From assembly GCA_035771165.1 (NCBI GenBank), contig JAWNZC010000297.1:310001-374000 (forward strand): a stretch of DNA of 64,000 nucleotides. The letters are read 5' to 3'. Source of the DNA: Paragorgia papillata. Lineage: Eukaryota > Cnidaria > Anthozoa > Scleralcyonacea > Coralliidae. The notes beneath the pieces are model-generated. The model was given only the letters and a program-made list of their open reading frames with translations, did no database searches and was not told where the DNA came from. Shown in pieces: positions 28,207 to 39,412 of this stretch. The first letter of the stretch is position 1. Each line of letters opens with the position of its first letter. The position numbers and the translations under genes were made by a program.

Positions 28207-28811
28207 TTATTTCATTAACAGTTCACATTCGTCTATAACAAAACTAAGACTGCATCTGTTTGGAACTTCAGTTAAGCACCATTTACTTAAACCGGTGGTT
28301 TGCGTACATTTAGAAAACTCGCCGACCTGGAAAATTATCCTTCCTAGAGAAAAAATGTCGCTTGCTGGAGAATGTGAGGATAGACCGTCAACTATTTCCG
28401 GAGCTATGTGAGAGTGGGGTTCCCGGTACACCATTTTTAATGACTTCGACAGATGCTTTGTTTCGCCATTCGCGATTTAAATCGCATGTTAATTAACATG
28501 CTTTTCCATAGTCAATAATAATCGCCCTATACTGCGTTTGATCTTTGACAATCATAACATTGTCCGATTTCAAATCGTTATGCAAAATATCGTTGTCATG
28601 CAGGTATTTCAGTGCCTTGCTAATTTGATTAATGATGGACAAGCCTTCTAATCTATACATCAATCCCCAGTATAATTGGTATTCCAGGATGGGAAAGGTT
28701 GTTAATCGTGGATGCTTCCCTCACCACGTCAGCCTTCGAAACCTCTTTACGGAATTCTTTAACAGCAACAAAAGTGCCCTGGTACATTTTTAGATAACGG
28801 ATTCGTTTCAT
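28207..28811 (-). pseudogene. protein kinase domain pseudogene
   Basis: Reading the minus strand gives pieces of a protein kinase domain in the right order. They are a lysine strand VAVKEF (about 28765), an alpha-C region with VVREAS followed by HPGIP, the catalytic-loop-like HNDLKSDN (about 28535), a metal-binding-like DYGKAC, an APE motif (HIAPEIVDG) and the subdomain IX DIFSLG (about 28330). Three breaks show it is dead. A TAG at 28653-28655 comes after the HPGIP block, with the next block in another frame. A TAA at 28493-28495 follows DYGKAC. A further frame change precedes the APE block. No glycine-rich loop is visible upstream. HRD reads HND and DFG reads DYG, so the ancestor may already have been an atypical kinase or the changes may be decay. 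The layout resembles large invertebrate kinase families, but I cannot name the family. Confidence 0.85.
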
Positions 28812-28856
28812 AATCGTTCAAGTGATTCCGGTTAATCTCTTTTAATCCACAGAAAG

Positions 28857-29262
28857 TCACATCTTTATCTTTAGGGATAGCTTTTTTCTGTTAGATGAAG
28901 AATAATCATTCGTTACAATATATGCATGTTGGCGTCTCACAAATAGTACTGTTTTAAAAAACAAAAAAAAACTTACCACTGTTGATCTACATTTTGAAAG
29001 CGAACCTTTTGACAACAACATTGTCATATATTTCTCGGCTTGGCGTTTATATTTTTCCCCTCGCATATTCTTGCTTTGGTTAGTGGCGCCTTAGAGTTCT
29101 AAATTTTCTTCTTTCTTTTTTTCAATATCTGCGTTTACTTTTCTTTCTTTCATAAGATGACGCTTTTTTTTATTTCGTACTCTTCTCATTTTCCGTTTCT
29201 CTGCAATAGTATTCTCTCGCCAATCTGCATTTCGATCTACCTTCCATTTTGACACCCAAAAC
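28857..29262 (-). pseudogene. possible lysine-rich coiled-coil remnant upstream of the kinase relic
   Basis: On the minus strand, just upstream of the kinase relic, two short open stretches are rich in Lys, Arg and Glu. One is about 29092-29262, with EKRKMRRVRNKKKRHLMKER and then NADIEKKKEENLEL before a stop. The other is 28857-29066, opening MRGEKYKRQAEKYM. Such charged helical segments precede the kinase domain in some invertebrate kinases, so both may be the N-terminal part of the same dead gene. No motif proves this, and chance frames in AT-rich DNA remain possible. Confidence 0.25.
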
Positions 29263-29699
29263 TAAGTCTAAGTATTATTAAAATCCGTCTATAAACGCGG
29301 CATGGCTGATTGCCACCAGGAGGCGGGACATGTGGTGTCAAAAGATTTGTTATACAACTCCGAGTATAATATAAAGAATATCAGATAATTGGCACTCGTA
29401 ATTCCAAAATCACGATTTTCATATAATATAACAGTGCTTATAATATCGAATTTATTGAAATAGACAATAAGTAAATGTCCTTTCTTTGCAGTCGAACGTC
29501 AGTGTTGTTCTGATGAAACTTGTTAATGCATGCAACAAATCTGTCACTTGCCCAGCACGACATTCGATCGAAATTTAAAGCCCCGACTCTCGAGCTAAAA
29601 TATCAGTACCCGGCCAGGGAAATGTCGTCTAACAGATTCACTTGTACTGTTGAGTGTCCGAGATGCACAAAGGTATTCAAAAACTCGAGTTAAGGTACA
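29263..29699. other. unannotated spacer before second satellite
   Basis: No reading frame, repeat or RNA gene recognised. A short GC-richer patch near 29300-29340 has no match that I recognise. Confidence 0.5.
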
Positions 29700-32600
29700 T
29701 CAACTTGCCAACCATCGTAAACTAAATTATCTACATTATTAATACACACTTCTCATAGAACCCTAAAATTACATGTATCGGTATACCAGAATTTTTTTAA
29801 ATGATTCATCGATAGTGTGTTATTTATAAATTATGTTATACCAGATTAATTAGTTAATAATTACATTGAAATACTGTCTCACTATTAATCCTAAGAGCAT
29901 TTTTAGTGCAGATTCATGTTGAGCTTCTAAGCTGTCAAGATATATTGTCTTTGGACAGCTGAATGTCGAGATACCAGTGTCTTTGGGCATTCAGTTCAAA
30001 ATTGTATCTGTGTTCCAACAATATGCAATTAATCATAATTTAATAAGAAGATAAACTAAATTCTGTACCTTCTTAACACGCACTTGTCATGGAACCCTAA
30101 AATTACATGTACCAGTATACCAGAATTTTTTTTAATGATTCATCAGTAGTGTGTTATTTATGAATTACATCATACCAGATTAATTAGTTAATAATTACAT
30201 TGAAACTGTCTCACTATTAATTCTAAGAGCATATGTTAGTGCAGATTTACGTTGAGCTTCTGAGCTGTCAAGATATATTGTGTTTGGACAGCTGAATGTC
30301 AAGATATCAGTGTCCAGGCATTCAGTTCAAAATTGTATCTGTGTTCTAACAATATGCATTTAATCATAATTTAATAAGAAGGTAAACTAAATTCTGTACC
30401 TTATTAACACACACTTCTCATGGAACCCTAAAATTACATGTACCGGTATACCAGAATTTTTTTTAATGATTCATCAATAGTGTGTTATTTATGAATTATG
30501 TCATACCAGATTAATTAGTTAATAATTACATTGAAATACTGTCTCACTATTAATCCTAAGAGCATATGTTAGTGCAGATTCATGCTGAGCTTCTAAACTG
30601 ACAAGATATATTGTCTTTCGACAGCTGAATGTGAAGATACCAGTGTCTTTGGGCATTTAGTTCAAAATAGTATCTGTGTTCTAACAATATGCAATTAATC
30701 AAAATTTTATAAGCTAAACTAAATTATCTACATTATTAATACACACTTCTCATAGAACCCTAAAATTACATGTACCGGTATACCAGAATTTTTTTAAATG
30801 ATTCATCGATAGTGTGTTATTTATAAATTTTGTCATACCAGATTAATTAGTTAATAATTACATTGAAATACTGTCTCACTATTAACCCTAAGAGCATATG
30901 TTAGTGCAGATTCTTATTGAGCTTCTAAGCTGTCAAGATACATTGTCTTTGGGCAGCTGAATGTCAAGATACCAGTCTCTTTGGGCATTTAGTTCAAAAT
31001 TGTATCTGTGTTCTAACAATATGCAATTAATCAAAAGTTTATAAGTTAAACTAAATTATCTACATTATTAATACACACTTCTCATAGAACCCTAAAATTA
31101 CATGTATCGGTATACCAGAATTTTCTTAAATGATTCATCGATAGTGTGTTATTTATAAATTATGTTATACCAGATTAATTAGTTAATAATTACATTGAAA
31201 TACTGTCTCACTATTAATCCTAAGAGCATTTTTAGTGCAGATTCATGTTGAGCTTCTAAGCTGTCAAGATATATTGTCTTTGGACAGCTGAATGTCGAGA
31301 TACCAGTGTCTTTGGGCATTCAGTTCAAAATTGTATCTGTGTTCCAACAATATGCAATTAATCATAATTTAATAAGAAGATAAACTAAATTCTGTACCTT
31401 CTTAACACGCACTTATCATGGAACCCTAAAATTACATGTACCAGTATACCAGAATTTTTTTTAATGATTCATCAGTAGTGTGTTATTTATGAATTACATC
31501 ATACCAGATTAATTAGTTAATAATTACATTGAAACTGTCTCACTATTAATTCTAAGAGCATATGTTAGTGCAGATTTACGTTGAGCTTCTGAGCTGTCAA
31601 GATATATTGTGTTTGGACTGCTGAATGTCAAGATACCAGTGTCTTTGGGCATTCAGTTCAAAATTGTATCTGTGTTCTAACAATATGCAATTAATCAAAA
31701 TTTAATAAGCTAAACTAAATTATCTACATTATTAATACACACTTCTCATAGAACCCTAAAATTACATGCACCGGTATACCAGTATTTTTAAAAATGATTC
31801 ATCGATAGTGTGTTATTTATAAATTTTGTCATACCAGATTAATTAGTTAATAATTACATTGAAATACTGTCTCACTATTAATCCTAAGAGCATTTTTAGT
31901 ACAGATTCATGTTGAGCTTCTAAGCTGTCAAGATATATTATCTTTGGACAGCTGAATGTCAAGATACCAGTCTCTTTGGGCATTTAGTCAAACATTGTAT
32001 CTGTGTTCTAACAATATGCAATTAATCAAAATTTTATAAGCTAAACTAAATTATCTACATTATTAATACACACTTCTCATAGAACCCTAAAATTACATGT
32101 ACCGGTATACCAGTATTTTTAAAAATGATTCATCGATAGTGTGTTATTTATAAATTTTGTCATACCAGATTAATTAGTTAATAATTACATTGAAATACTG
32201 TCTCGCTATTAATCCTAAGAGCATTTTTAGTACAGATTCATGTTGAGCTTCTAAGCTGTCAAGATATATTATCTTTGGACAGCTGAATGTCAAGATACCA
32301 GTCTCTTTGGGCATTTAGTCAAACATTGTATCTGTGTTCTAACAATATGCAATTAATCAAAATTTTATAAGCTGAACTAAATTATCTACATTATTAATAC
32401 ACACTTCTCATAGAACCCTAAAATTACATGTACCGGTATACCAGAATTTTTTTAAATGATTCATCGGTAGTGTGTTATTTATGAATTATGTCATACCAGA
32501 TTAATTAGTTAATATATAATTACATTGAAATACTGTCTCACTATTAATCCTAAGAGCATATGTTAGTGCAGATTCATGTTGAGCTTCTAAGCTGACAAGA

Positions 32601-33335
32601 TATATTGTCTTTGGACAGCTGAATGTCAAGATACCAGTGTCTTTGGTCATTTAGTCAAAAATTGTATCTGTGTTCTAACAATATGCAATTAATCATAATT
32701 TAATAAGAAGGTAAACTAAATTATCTACATTATTAATACACACTTCTCATAGAACCCTAAAATTACATGTACCGGTATACCAGAATTTTTTTAAATGATT
32801 CATCGGTAGTGTGTTATTTATGAATTATGTCATACCAGATTAATTAGTTAATAATTACGTTGAAACTGTCTCACTATTAATTCTAAGAGCATATGTTAGT
32901 GCAGATTTACGTTGAGCTTCTAAGCTGTCAAGATATATTGTGTTTGGACATACAGCTGAATGTCAAGATACCAGTGTCCGGGCATTCAGTTCAAAATTGT
33001 ATCTGTGTTCTAACAATATGCATTTAATCATAATTTAATAAGAAGGTAAACTAAATTATGTACCTTGTTAACACACACTTCTCATGGAACCCTAAAATTA
33101 CATGTACCGGTATACCAGAATTTTTTTTAATGATTCATCAATAGTGTGTTATTTATGAATTATGTCATACCAGATTAATTAGTTAATAATTACACTGAAA
33201 TACTGTCTCACTATTAATCCTAAGAGCATTTTTTAGTGCAGATTCATGTTGAGCTTCTAAGCTGTCAAAATATGTCTTTGGACAGCTGAATGTCAAGATA
33301 CCAGTGTCTTTGGGCATTCAGTTCAAAAATGGAAT
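29700..33335 (+). repeat. second satellite array, eleven units of about 333 bp
   Basis: Units begin with ACTAAATT at 29721, 30055, 30386, 30718, 31050, 31384, 31714, 32045, 32376, 32715 and 33050, giving periods of 330-339 bp. Each contains CCTAAAATTACATGTACC, TACCAGATTAATTAGTTAAT, an ACTGTCTCACTATTAA block and GGACAGCTGAATGTCAAGAT. Two start types occur: ATCTACATTATTAATACAC and CTGTACCTT(C/A)TTAACAC. The pair at 29721 and 30055 is nearly repeated at 31050 and 31384 (offset 1329 bp, four units), so blocks of units have been duplicated. It has no sequence in common with the 192 bp satellite. No coding capacity. Confidence 0.95.
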
Positions 33336-33519
33336 CTGATACTAAAACATATTTGGAATGTTTTTAGGACTTTTAAATGTTTTTTTAGAAGCTCATTAAT
33401 AATTCATGGTTCATGTAAATGTGATACAACCGCTATATATAGTGTCCGTATCATTTGATGCAGAATACTAATAGACCTACATAGACCTATTAGTGTTTTA
33501 TATTATTAGATCTACAATC

Positions 33520-33751
33520 ATGACGATAAATAATTGGGACAGCAGTGCAAATGAAGAGTCTGGTAGCCTCACACAAGAAAAACTATAATATATCGCCTTG
33601 AATCCTTACCTAACAATCTCTCCCCTCCACCCTCCATCAATGTTGTTTCATTTTATACTTGGTGTGATATATAATGACGAAAAAGAGCAATAGAATGGCA
33701 ACATTGAAGGGGGGGGGGAGGGGGAAACTTCGAAGGCGTAGTGGTTTTTAC
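33520..33751 (+). repeat. direct repeat copy 1 (about 230 bp)
   Basis: This block, from TAATTGGGACAGCAGTGC through a G-rich run to GTGGTTTTTAC, recurs at 34654-34882 with few differences. The offset is 1134 bp in the same orientation. A poly-G tract sits at about 33710-33723. It may be a tandem duplication or the repeated ends of an unidentified element. No LTR-like TG...CA ends or internal coding domain are visible. Confidence 0.85.
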
Positions 33752-34653
33752 GAACTGTCCTGTTTTTTTTGGCCATTGCCAGCCAAAATGAACTTGGCCA
33801 TGGTTTTTGGTCTGTATATAGATCCTCCTCGATTCGTTGCATTTTCACGACATTTCAAACAAGAAAAAGTATTATTTGTCTCTATATCGTTAAACAAAAG
33901 TTTACTACGATCATAAAATGTTTCAAAACGGTTTTTTTTGGCTGCATATTTTATTTCGGCTTGGTTATTTCAGCATTGGAGGGGGATATAGTCCATTTGT
34001 CTGCACGGAAGAATTTTAGTAAGCGTGATTTGGAACTAAATAGCGATACACCATATGAAGTGTGTATGGTGTGTCTTAGTGTAATTTTGGTGGTAAAAAA
34101 TAACGATATATGCTTTCCCCGACATTTCTCACTGAACGATAATAAAGTTATTTTGTATAGTTTATCTATAGATGGTCGCTGAAGTGAGAAATGTCAGAAA
34201 ACTTAGATATCTTACCGAGCGAGCTCCAGTAAATAGAAAATAACACGCGGCAGACACAAACAATGCAGTTAAAAGAAAAATAAATTTAATTGGAGTTTTA
34301 ACTTTGCATTTTACAACGATTTTTGGGTGAGAAATGAAGTGCGAGAATTGTGCCTTTGTAACATATCCTGTTTGTCCCTTTCTGTCTCTCTTTGTCTCAT
34401 TCTGTCTCTGTCTCTCTCTCTCTACCCCTCTCTTTTGCTCTCTCTTCCCCTCTCAATATCTTGTCTGGTATCCCTTCTTTCGCCAAATTGGTTACTATTG
34501 ATAATTAGTCAATTAAACGCTAATTATAATCAATTAGACGCTAGTGTTGCACATGTATCTTTGTAAGTGGCACAGATAAATGATAAGGAATAGTAGAAGA
34601 ACTTGAAACAAAATATGTTAGACGAGCACCAAAGTATTCGTTGCCTATATATC
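33752..34653. other. spacer between the direct repeats, with hairpin and pyrimidine tract
   Basis: No supported gene. An inverted pair, GACATTTCTCACT near 34122 and AGTGAGAAATGTC near 34180, makes a 13 bp stem with a loop of about 45 nt. A TCTC-rich polypyrimidine tract runs from about 34374 to 34456. The short open frames here look like chance frames in simple sequence. Confidence 0.5.
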
Positions 34654-34882
34654 ATGGCCATAAATAATTGGGACAGCAGTGCAAATGAAGAGTCTGGTAG
34701 CCTCACGCAAGAAAAACTATAATATATCGCCTTGAATCCTTACCTAACAATCTCTCCCCTCCCCCCTCCGTCAATGTTGTTTCATTTTATACTTGGTGTG
34801 ACATATAACGACGAAAAAGAGCAATAGAATGGCAACATTGAAGGGGGGAGGGGGGAAACGTCGAATGGGTAGTGGTTTTTAC
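34654..34882 (+). repeat. direct repeat copy 2 (about 230 bp)
   Basis: Second copy of the 33520-33751 block, starting CATAAATAATTGGGACAG and ending GTGGTTTTTAC. It is nearly identical across the unique-looking central part and differs mainly in the G-run length. Confidence 0.85.
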
Positions 34883-36037
34883 TAAAAGTGAATCTACAAG
34901 CAGCTGTAGCACATTTGTATAGTACATGTACTCGCTGTATACAGTATAACACTGAAATTGAGCTTTTTATAAACTAATTTGAAGATAAATTACCTAATAT
35001 ATAACATCATAGACTTGGATGTTAATTAGCTATTTACAGTATTTGTGTCTGTGATGTATCAGATATACTGTACAAGCTCTCGCTTACAGCTTGAGCTTGT
35101 AATGTATAACCAATACAACATGGCCACTTATATTGTAAATACTCTTTTAGTGTTTTGTTTATATTAATATACAAAGCGTGTACTTAGTTAATTATAGTTT
35201 AAAGTTTGTATGTATGTACAGTACAGTACAGTAATTAATATGTAAATCTATGTTATGTTATGCAAGTTCAATGTATGTATACTATTGTATTTTTTTATTA
35301 TATATTATTTTTGTATTTCCTATAGGCCAGCAACATCATTATTAAAATAAAGTTTTGTTGTCACGAGCCAGAAGCAGTGACACTGATGCGAAATGGTCTT
35401 TGGCAATGGTTTTTCGCCAAAAGAGCCTCAAGGAGCTTTTGAGATAAAATTTATAGAAAAAATAGTCTCTCTTTTTTAGTGTCCTTAAAATCTATATGCC
35501 AGGCACTGCAATGGGTTGCTCCTCCCCTTTCACAGTTATTTGTGTGTAGGTATAAATATTCTTTATACACTGTTGGCAAAAACATAATAAATAAATAAAT
35601 AAATAAATATATAAAAAAAACATACCACGAGAAAACAGAAAAGCTGAAACCTTTTGATACTAAACTGTCATTCTTCTGTTGTCCAACTATACTCAACAAA
35701 ACCGCTACAAGTCTTTACTTACCCTTTAGTCAAATATTTTCCACATGCCAACCTCATTGTGTACAAATGGCTTACTACAAGCATTTTCGTCTTCAAACTC
35801 GAACGACCCACTTTCAATTTCCATGCAATCAGCCGACTATTGAAAGCGATTTCCCAAGCGAACAGCCAAAAACGAGCAAGCGACGAAGAAGAACGACGAA
35901 GAATCTTTATCAACTAAACTTTAAAAACACTAGGACTGCATTCTGACTTCCCTTCGTAATTAGATCTTCAAGTTTTGACTGGTTTTTTTTTATCACAAAA
36001 GAGGCTGCAAGCTCCCTGTCAGACTGCATGTCGTCAT
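34883..36037. other. unannotated AT-rich region with an (AAAT)n tract
   Basis: No convincing gene. An AATAAA hexamer lies near 35345 and an (AAAT)n microsatellite at about 35587-35609. Short frames on both strands near 35654-35917 have no domain I recognise. Confidence 0.45.
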
Positions 36038-36076
36038 TTTGTTTTGTTTGTTTGTTTCTTTTGTTTGTTTTTTTTT
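36038..36076 (-). repeat. A-rich/(AAAC)n 3' tail of LINE A
   Basis: The plus strand reads TTTGTTTTGTTTG and then poly-T. On the minus strand this is an A-rich tail with CAAA units immediately after the LINE 3' UTR, which is the expected product of target-primed reverse transcription. Confidence 0.7.
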
Positions 36077-36197
36077 ATATAAAAATGTATTAAATGATGT
36101 TTACCCCAAAAGCATATTGCTTATCGAGGGGTTCACATCCATAGAAATATTTCATTCACACACTCAACACACGTAGAAAAAATGAGGTAAAATAAAG

Positions 36198-37359
36198 TTA
36201 AGAGTCAGCAGTGTCCGATGCGAAGCGACCAGAATTTAAAATGAATTGTTGAACAAAAGAAAATAATACACAATTTTCCTCGTAATTCAAAACTTCAGAA
36301 CCATTTAATAAATTATTTAGTTTTTCGGAATCGCTTCGCATCGACCACGGCCGACCCAGTAACTGTGCAGCAGAGGTGAGCAAAGACACATGCTGAGTAG
36401 CAAAATGGGGGCATTCTAGGAAATAATGTTTTACAGTTTCTTTTCCTAATCCACAAGCACACATAGGAGAGATGGTACAGTTAATTGAAAACAAGTAGTC
36501 ATTGAGAGTACAATAACCTAATCTTAATCTGGTATGCAAAATAGAAACTCGTCTATTAATAAAAAAATCAAACAAACGTTTATATTGTATAGGATAGACT
36601 ATACTATTTAATTTAAATTTAAAGTCAGGTAGTGAAAGCGATTGACTTATTTCTAGTGGGAGATTGTTCCATAAGTTCACAACAGAAGGAAAAAAAGATG
36701 TCCTAAACATTTCTGTTCGACACAGTAGAAAGTAGAAAACTCATTATCTGACCTTAAACGAATATTTGATCGATCTCTTACAAACATTGGCAGCAATTCA
36801 ATTAAATACAAAGGTGCCAATCTATTAACAATCTTATAAAAATATATAATCTTGTGAATTTTTCTTCTTGTTTCCAACTCAAGTTCCTCACGTAATTTAC
36901 AAGCACTAGTTCCCTTAATTGCACCTGTAACGGTCCTAGCAGCCTTGTATTGAATGCCTTCAAGTAAATTACGACTACCTATAGTGCAATTATCCCAAAT
37001 AACATCAGCATATTCCATTGCAGGTCGTACTAAACTCTTATGTAATATGTAAAGGCCGACAATGAGGACTAGACATAATATTTCAAGTCCTCTGCCCAGT
37101 ACTTCCCTGGTATTTCAAGTCCCTTCACGTGGTGCAATTCAGCGCTTCTGATTGATTGATTATTTCATGAATTATTAATGAGTTTGAGAAATAAACATCT
37201 AAGAGTTGGTCTATTTAACTTAAATTTCAGTGACTTCAACAAGCTTAACCTTTTAGAAGCTTTTTCATAGAGTGCTAACACGTGCGCATTCCATGAACAT
37301 GTTACTTTGAAAAATAAGGCCAAGATGATTATGTGTATTAACCTCCTCAATGTCTCCAC
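36198..37359 (-). pseudogene. LINE A reverse transcriptase C-terminal region (frameshifted)
   Basis: Three minus-strand reading frames, 37359-37165, 37018-36677 and 36710-36198, together cover the post-palm part of a LINE polyprotein. The first carries a thumb-like block (KASKRLSLLKSLKFKLNR). The second carries a conserved region after the palm (MEYADVIWD, YKAARTVTGA). The third carries NLWNNLPLEI and then a tail with RLRLGYCTLNDYLF followed by CACG...HYFLEC, a zinc-binding-like arrangement found at the end of many jockey/CR1-type polyproteins. Frame changes between the pieces and a gap at 37019-37164 show that it is inactive. Confidence 0.8.
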
Positions 37360-37454
37360 CCCTTAATGTAAGTTTTGGATGATCTACTTTGTCTCGTTTT
37401 AAAGAAAACACCATGGATCGAGTTTGATGGATTCATAGTAACTAACCACTTGTC

Positions 37455-37829
37455 TCACCACTCTGAAATCTTAGTTAAATCCCTATTTAAATTTTCTGCC
37501 GAAATGGCAGGATCTTCCACAATTTCGAAAAGGGTAGTATCATCAGCATAAATAAAAGGCTCTGATTCAAGATCAGTAATATCGTTTATGTATATGAAAA
37601 ACAACAGTGGTCCGAAAACAGAACCCTGAGGTACACCCGAGTGTAATTTTCTCCATTCCGATGATTGACCCTCAAGAACAACGCGTTGCATTCTATCATG
37701 CAAATAACTTTCAAACCACCGTAATAAAGAATTGTTAATACCAAGCGATTCTAATTTTTTTAATAATCCACTATGCCATACTCGATCAAATGCCTTACTG
37801 ATGTCTAAATAAACATCGAGATAATGCAT
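37455..37829 (-). pseudogene. LINE A reverse transcriptase palm fragment
   Basis: A 124-residue minus-strand frame with the core of a non-LTR reverse transcriptase: [11 protein letters not shown] (first catalytic Asp region), [13 protein letters not shown] and [10 protein letters not shown], the YADD catalytic pair. The sequence upstream of DISKAFD that should carry the fingers (a PISLL-like motif) is missing. The fragment begins close to the deletion boundary and cannot be functional alone. Confidence 0.9.
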
Positions 37830-38098
37830 AACGTAACCACAGTAAAGTTACATTCAGCAAAGATTAAACTTATAAGCGAACATTTAAAGCTACTAGTAAT
37901 TAATCTAAATAAATTAAACACCCCGATCGCCACTCTATATTGAGCTAAACTAACCCCCATCATCTAAAGCAGCAAAAAAAATATATATAGCTCACCTCGT
38001 GCTGCACATCAGAAAATAACAGACAAAAACAGAACATAACACACAAGTGGGAGAATTAAAGTCAGTTACTGCACCAGTATAAATGATGCTTATAAATA

Positions 38099-38753
38099 TC
38101 ACACTAAATCATATTTTGAAAAGTCTGCCATTGTAATAATTCTAAGTCTTGTCTCGTCCGAGGTTCTCTTTACAAAAATCTTCCCATCAATCAACCAAGT
38201 TGAATTAACGTTTTGACACTCCTTTTTCGCTTTAAGTAGCAGCTTCTGATTATACTTCGTAAGATCTTCATTGATAAAGAAATTTGTGCCAGCTAGATTT
38301 CTCCTTCTCTGTAACACCGCCATCTTGTCTCTGTGTGCCTTGTACAATTATTGCTCGAGGTTTATTTTCGTTCGCTCTAATTACCCGATGAGCTCGGTCA
38401 ACATCATCATTTTTAATTTCAATATTTAACTTTTCATTGCAGAGCTTAACAATCTTATTGATACAGTTCTCACCTTCGCTTTTCTCGAATCCCGATACTC
38501 TAATATTATGGCGCCGGGAATACTGTTCGTTCTCGTTCGCTTTAATAACAACACGGTTCAGTTCAGATTCGAGATTTGACACTTTTTCTTCCAATGAATC
38601 GATCTTTTTCTACATAGGTTCAACAATATTTTGTAGTGCCGCAGCTACCGCTTCCTTTATTGTTGTTTGTAGTAATGTCTGGAATTCCTCAGACTGAAGG
38701 AAAGCTTGAATCTCCGTCTTCATTGCAGCTGAAGCTCCTCTAGTTTTCGACAT
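38099..38753 (-). pseudogene. LINE A ORF1 relic: coiled coil plus RNA-binding domain
   Basis: The start ATG is at 38751-38753 (minus). The N-terminal 40-odd residues are helical and acidic, with MKTEIQAFLQSEEFQTLL. An in-frame TAG at 38611-38613 interrupts it. The next frame (38594-38268) has a coiled coil (EEKVSNLESELN) and then ENEQYSRRHNIRVSGF, the signature entrance of the RNA-binding domain of L1-type ORF1 proteins, and VDRAHRV. A frameshift near 38345 moves to the frame 38347-38099, with LAGTNFFINEDLT, typical of the same domain's C-terminal half. The family acts as a nucleic-acid-binding chaperone that coats LINE RNA. This copy has at least one stop and one frameshift. Confidence 0.8.
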
Positions 38754-39394
38754 TTGTAAAGTATATGGCAAAATATATTATTATAAGCAGCCAAATATAC
38801 TAACAGATAAATAATTTAAAACATTTTATATAACAAAATGTGCCGTAGTGTTGTGAAATTATTTTGAGAACGGGAGCGATTAAACAGACGTCCACTCCCT
38901 CTCGTGTATGACAGCAAATTCAAAGGTGGTGACACCAAGCAGTAATTTAAACATGAGTTATGAAAAAAATATATGTTGCATCCCTATGAAATAAAACAAC
39001 AGCTGGCCTTATTTTCAAGTATTACTTGTAAAACATCAACTAATAGAACTGCTTCGTTCTTCAAAATTACTCATCCCATTCAAGAAATAACAGGAAATAT
39101 GTGCAGTTTATTTAATCTTTATATTTAACGTTTAAACTGTTTTCAAAGATAGTCTGCTCTTATTTTTGCTTACAAATGCAAGTTTAAAGTAGACAGTAAT
39201 GCTTTAAATAGCTTCACACAATGGCGGTTCGAGTTCGTTTTAATCCGTAAATTTTCACTTTCAAATGTTTCCCATACCTTCTAAATGGCAAAAATATTGT
39301 CGTCTACCTTTCCTCTATTACTACTGGTTGTAGCGTAAAAATCGAGTGACTAGTTTTTTAAATATATCGATTTTAGTGATCCAACTCCGTATTC
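38754..39394. other. unannotated region upstream of LINE A
   Basis: This may include the LINE A 5' UTR, whose limit I cannot place. No reading frame with a recognisable domain and no repeat unit seen. Confidence 0.4.
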
Positions 39395-39412
39395 AACCTC
39401 GTACCCAGGGTC
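39395..39412 (+). repeat. terminal motif of a dispersed repeat (fragment)
   Basis: AACCTCGTACCCAGGGTC is a motif I associate with the ends of dispersed DNA-transposon-like repeats in sea anemones and corals. The matching inverted end is not visible nearby, so this is only a fragment. The recognition is from memory and should be treated as weak. Confidence 0.3.

Larger units (their letters stand above)
36038..38753 (-). mobile_element. decayed non-LTR retrotransposon (LINE A), internally deleted
   Basis: Minus-strand LINE. From its 5' end, an ORF1 relic (38753-38099) is followed by about 270 bp of non-coding DNA, reverse transcriptase palm (37829-37455), the RT C-terminal part and a cysteine/histidine tail (37359-36198), a 3' UTR and an A-rich tail with AAAC repeats (36038-36076). 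The apurinic-like endonuclease and the RT fingers expected between ORF1 and the palm are absent, so about 2 kb appears to be deleted. Domain order and YADD context fit the CR1/L2/jockey group; I cannot place the clade. I did not find a target-site duplication. Confidence 0.85.

Noticed and set aside
34327..34566. Leu/Ser-rich 79-codon frame
   Set aside because: Caused by the polypyrimidine tract; no domain or start context.
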